DNA of 64,000 nucleotides. Origin: Glandiceps talaboti. Lineage: Eukaryota > Hemichordata > Enteropneusta > Spengelidae. How positions within the stretch are numbered: position 1 is the stretch's first letter; each line of letters opens with the position of its first letter. The stretch is taken from positions 3,658,001-3,722,000 of the forward strand of contig NC_135566.1 in NCBI RefSeq assembly GCF_964340395.1, given 5' to 3'. Positions 1 to 64,000 of the stretch are shown piece after piece. The notes under the pieces are model-generated. The model searched no databases, was not told the origin of the DNA, and worked only from the letters and a program-made list of their open reading frames with translations. Position numbers and translations under genes: made by a program.

Positions 1-780
1 GTAACGATGAGCAGAGGAAGATGAGGATTTATGAACAAGATGCAGGGATGTCTTGTTTCCATGGTGATGAGCTGACAAGATGATGCAATGTTGTAGATTA
101 CATGAACAAGGATGTGTGAGTCGTGACATTCTATGACACTTTGATGTATCATATCATATCAAGCCATTTTGTTCATCGTTCAAACTTTATATTTCTAGAC
201 ATATTTACAGTCCAAGCGAATACCAAACTTGATGTTGTTGACACCTTTACAAGTCAAAATTTTTGAATGTCAAACACCATGTTAATAAAAAAAATTCATA
301 AATCAAGATAAAGGAAACGATGACAACACTTTGAAAGATATTTCAGATTGGCTGCAATGCTGATCAATGATGGACTACACAATGAAAAATGGTGAATCAG
401 TAATACTTCAGAATATTAAACAACACAAAAAATAAAAAAAACAGACTTTTTTTATTCTAAATCACAATTCCATACAGTAGGCCTGATACTAGAATTTTAT
501 GAAAAAATCAACATTGATAGAAATACAAATGAAGGGACAGAATCAACAAAACATAACACAATAGTTGAACTGAAAACTGAGAACTTGTTTTCCAGTCAGA
601 TTAGACATAGCAGCACATAACAAATCTGACAAAACTACAAAACAATTTATCTTTATATACTTGACAAAATGATGGACATTTTGTAGGACACCACGGTGAC
701 AATGATACTGGTGCAAGAAATTGAATGAAATGAAACACAAAACAAATAGATTTGACCAGTTTTCAAAAAAAAAAAGTCAC
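1..780 (-). other. Partial intron downstream of RIMBP exon L
   Basis: AT-rich and noncoding by eye. A-runs lie near 285 and 425, and an A-run of about 12 sits just before exon L's donor. No exon, repeat family or RNA gene recognised. Confidence 0.6.
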
Positions 781-60864
<60,084 letters not shown>

Positions 60865-63800
60865 CTGAGAGGAACACAGCAAACATCTGATGCAAATGTC
60901 TCTACATTTATTCTATGCTATGGGGGACTGGATGATGGGTCTGGTGCTTATTTTACATTTATTGCCATAGAGGGCAGTATACATGCAATTTACGACAGGT
61001 GATCTAGTCTACCCAGAAATTCATTGATGTGGTAGCCTCCTAAAGCAGTTTTCATACAAGCCAGTAATGAAAACTAGCTCATGTTAGATACGATGACATA
61101 TTACTCTATAAATAGCAAATTCTACTTTTCCTAGCAAACCCTCATATTTCCATTCATAGGGATTATTGCAGACAAGAACAATGTAACTATGACGACTGAT
61201 ATCAAGCATTATATTATTACAGTGAGTCTATACCATGCTATTCACTATAACACCATGCAATTGTCAGACCATCTCTGATTAGTTTAGTGTGATATTGTTT
61301 ATTACACTTATCAAACAAATCACTCAGTCTGGCAGCGACATTACAGCGATTGTCCCTGGCACAGTGACAGCCACCCATTATCTATTTGTATGTTACAACT
61401 TAGTATGCATGCATTATGCAAGTAAAAATGGCAAGCCAGTGGAATGACAAGTATACCATCTGTTTAATATGTATGTTGCAAGCATTGTACAGATATAATA
61501 ATGTAGTAAGTGAAAATTTAAAAAACATACAGCCATTTGTATATTGATATACATATATGTAACAAACCAATCATATTAACTCCTTCAATACTGTCAACTT
61601 TCTCATAATAATTTGTTGACAAATTGTTGTGTTTTTGTAATTTCAGTTATTTTTTTATTTTTTTTTTATTTTTTTTTTGTTATTTTTTGTTATTTTTTTG
61701 TTATTTTTTTTTTTTTTAATTATTTTTTTTGGGGGGGGTTAAATTTTATGCTTGGAATTACTAATAGTGATTTTTTAAACAGACAGAGGCATACATACAC
61801 AAACATTTTTATAGAACAGAATGCAAAATTGTTTCATTGCTGTGAATTTTAGTATTTACTTTTCATAAAGATCACATAAATAATATTTGATTATGAATTG
61901 ATGAATGACAAAATCATGTTACTGCATGTAACTTGCCCAATCAATTTTTGGAAATAAATATTTTGTTTTTTTCTATAACTTTTTGGCTTGACAAAACTTT
62001 CTTTCAGACTCAGAAATAATGAATCAATTTTAATTCAATTCAAATGTTCTTTAAAAGTCAATTTTCTAAAAATAAATTTGCTAAAACATTTTTAGTCGCC
62101 AGATTCGGTAGTGAAGGAGTTATTACAGTTACAACACATTCCTTAGCTGTTAATAGTAGCACATATAGTTCTATGTTTCCCCCACAGTAGGATGCTTAGG
62201 CATACTAGTATTATATTTGTATAGAGCTTTGATGTCTTTTTCGATGATCCTCATCAGAATGACCAATTCCATAGTTACAACTGATCACTCTGAACTTTGA
62301 AACTTTGATCTGCTTGTTTAGTTCTATGTTAAGACCCGTGTATCATTTGAGCTACCCAGCTGATGAACACCCTTGGTCATATTGGATTCTGAGAGGACAA
62401 TAATGGCCACCCTATCCCCAACCATTCCTTCTCCCAATTTCCATCCCACCCAACTACATGTAGGAATATCCAGAACTGAAAACTGAAATCATAGACACAC
62501 ATGGTACTAATCATACAAATGGTAATGTCAACCATAGTTTACTGATGAGTAATCTCAATATTTTAAGAGTTCCCTTTTTGGCCAGAACATTTTGATTAAA
62601 TTTACACATTGTTGTCTAGTTCCTATTTTTGAGCACCCTTGGGAGGGGGGGGGGAAACATAGACAATAGAAGTGTGTTTGTGCTGCGAAAATAAACCATT
62701 AAAACACAGATATACATGTACAAGGTGCAATGCATGCATGCATCCATCAATTGGAAGGCTCAACATTTTACATGTTAACTTAAAGTCAAACTTATACCAA
62801 CAACAAGGTGCATGCATCTACAGTTGAAAACAAATTACTGTATCCTGTAAACCTTTAATACATAAAATTAGCATCTACCGACATATACAAAATACTCCAT
62901 AAAACCATAAAATTAGCATCTACAGACATATACAAAATACTCCATAAAAAACATTCAAGACTTCACATTTGATATTATTGTACAATTTATAGTTATATAC
63001 ACCCCATATAACTCAAACAAAATTCAATGTTGAAAGAAGTTGCATGCATTTATAACGCATATGCAGAATACACCGTAAAACCCAACACATACAAAGTGCA
63101 CTGTTATTCATCCAGACTTCATCATCCATATCTTAATTTTCTATACTACATGTATGCTGCTATTTCTATATTACTTTTTCTATTCTACATTTAACTTCTT
63201 TACCAATGTTTCCATCGTATGCTACAGGTTTTGTATCTTTTAGCTATGCTATTACACATGGTAACCCAGCTTGCTTTAATTTCTATATCTATATTTCTAT
63301 ATTATATTCACTTCTAGATTCTTATATTCCAAATTACTACTTTATATGCTTTTCTTTACATTGCACAATTTCTACATATCTATTTTCTCTACAACTACTT
63401 TTAAGCTATCAATGTCTACTTCAGTGTTTTTGCTAAGGTTTACAAATCTTGTAAAACTTGCTCATTTTTTATAGACTTCTGATTGGGGAGGGGGGGGGGC
63501 AAGAATGTAGAACAGTGGACTGACCGTACAGAAGGTACATATTAGTATCAAGTTAGGGAGTTAAGGTTAGGTTAGGGCTAAGAGTAGGATTAACACAAAC
63601 CACATTTGTAACACCGACAACCATTAACCACTGTTCTACATCTGCCTCTGGTTAGGGACCACAATAAAATGTGTAGGGAAATCAGGCAGATTTTACTTAT
63701 TTTTAATAAAAGTATAAACTGCCCTTAACAAAAACACTGTATTTTGTATATTACACACCAGATTTAATCTGAGGTATCCAATATATATACACACTCTTGT

Positions 63801-64000
63801 TATGCTATCATCGGAAGCATACTATAAGTATCACTAAATAGGGAACTTGCAATCCAGACTGAGCATGCTCAGACGTAAAGGACTATGGGATTATCTGTTG
63901 GTTATCGTAATACCTAATCTGGCGCTACCAATAAAAAAGCCTCCCACAATTGTCAGGGTAACTATGAATTGATCATTCATGGTTGCAAACAATGTAACAG
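60865..64000 (-). other. Partial intron or 5' region upstream of exon A
   Basis: Has a long T-rich tract at 61640-61740 ending in eight or nine G, a G-run at 62641-62654 and another at 63485. A short near-repeat 'AAAATTAGCATCTACMGACA' + 'TATACAAAATACTCCATAAA' occurs twice at 62865-62950. No further RIMBP exon, promoter or other gene was found. Confidence 0.55.

Noticed and set aside
60865-64000. The RIMBP first exon or promoter near the window top
   Set aside because: No minus-strand open segment with splice signals and family-like sequence could be found there.

Overview
This is AT-rich, intron-dominated animal DNA. Two-base and four-base microsatellites, many decayed tandem arrays, short palindromic transposons and frequent ACATGTA words suggest a marine invertebrate bilaterian (lophotrochozoan or invertebrate deuterostome). 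I cannot fix the phylum from the sequence. No bacterial operons, rRNA, intact tRNA genes, CRISPR arrays or viral genes were seen.

The only gene I can support is one large minus-strand gene that crosses almost the whole window. Twelve exons (60864 down to 781), all with GT-AG borders and compatible phases, encode about 557-570 residues of the N-terminal coiled-coil region of a RIM-binding protein (RIMBP2 / TSPOAP1 family). This is the presynaptic active-zone scaffold that links RIM to voltage-gated calcium channels. The match rests on family landmarks recalled from vertebrate members: a KKRNAELATIARQLEEKAKA block, a FARQRAKDL...LSKDKEIEELRRELE block, LRLQRQI, HMQEAAEKRKQLE and LERKCQEQTESFSKLSQEL, all in the same order. 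The first coding exon(s) and promoter lie above 64000. The SH3 and FN3 domains that bind partners lie below position 1. The first nine exons seen are all phase 0-0, so any one could be skipped without a frameshift.

Layout: 781-5228 holds five exons (L to H) within 4.5 kb. Intron 5229-18346 carries tandem arrays and MITEs. Exon G is at 18.4 kb, F at 24.2 kb and E at 27.8 kb. A 23-kb intron (27852-51095) holds the richest repeat collection: a 136-bp satellite with POU-octamer and CCAAT words, 37-bp arrays, a dispersed repeat in three copies and long TG tracts. Exons D, C and B lie at 51.1, 53.8 and 54.4 kb, and exon A at 60.8 kb.

Nothing here reads as a complete new multi-gene system. The items most worth checking are: a possible 39-nt in-frame micro-intron in exon F; two CTCF-consensus words just downstream of the exon A splice donor; a 103-bp palindromic element with a 9-bp target-site duplication; an 86-nt near-perfect hairpin; a MITE family sharing TTTAAAG-type ends; and the octamer/CCAAT satellite. 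Most other open frames are read through microsatellites or repeats and are not genes.
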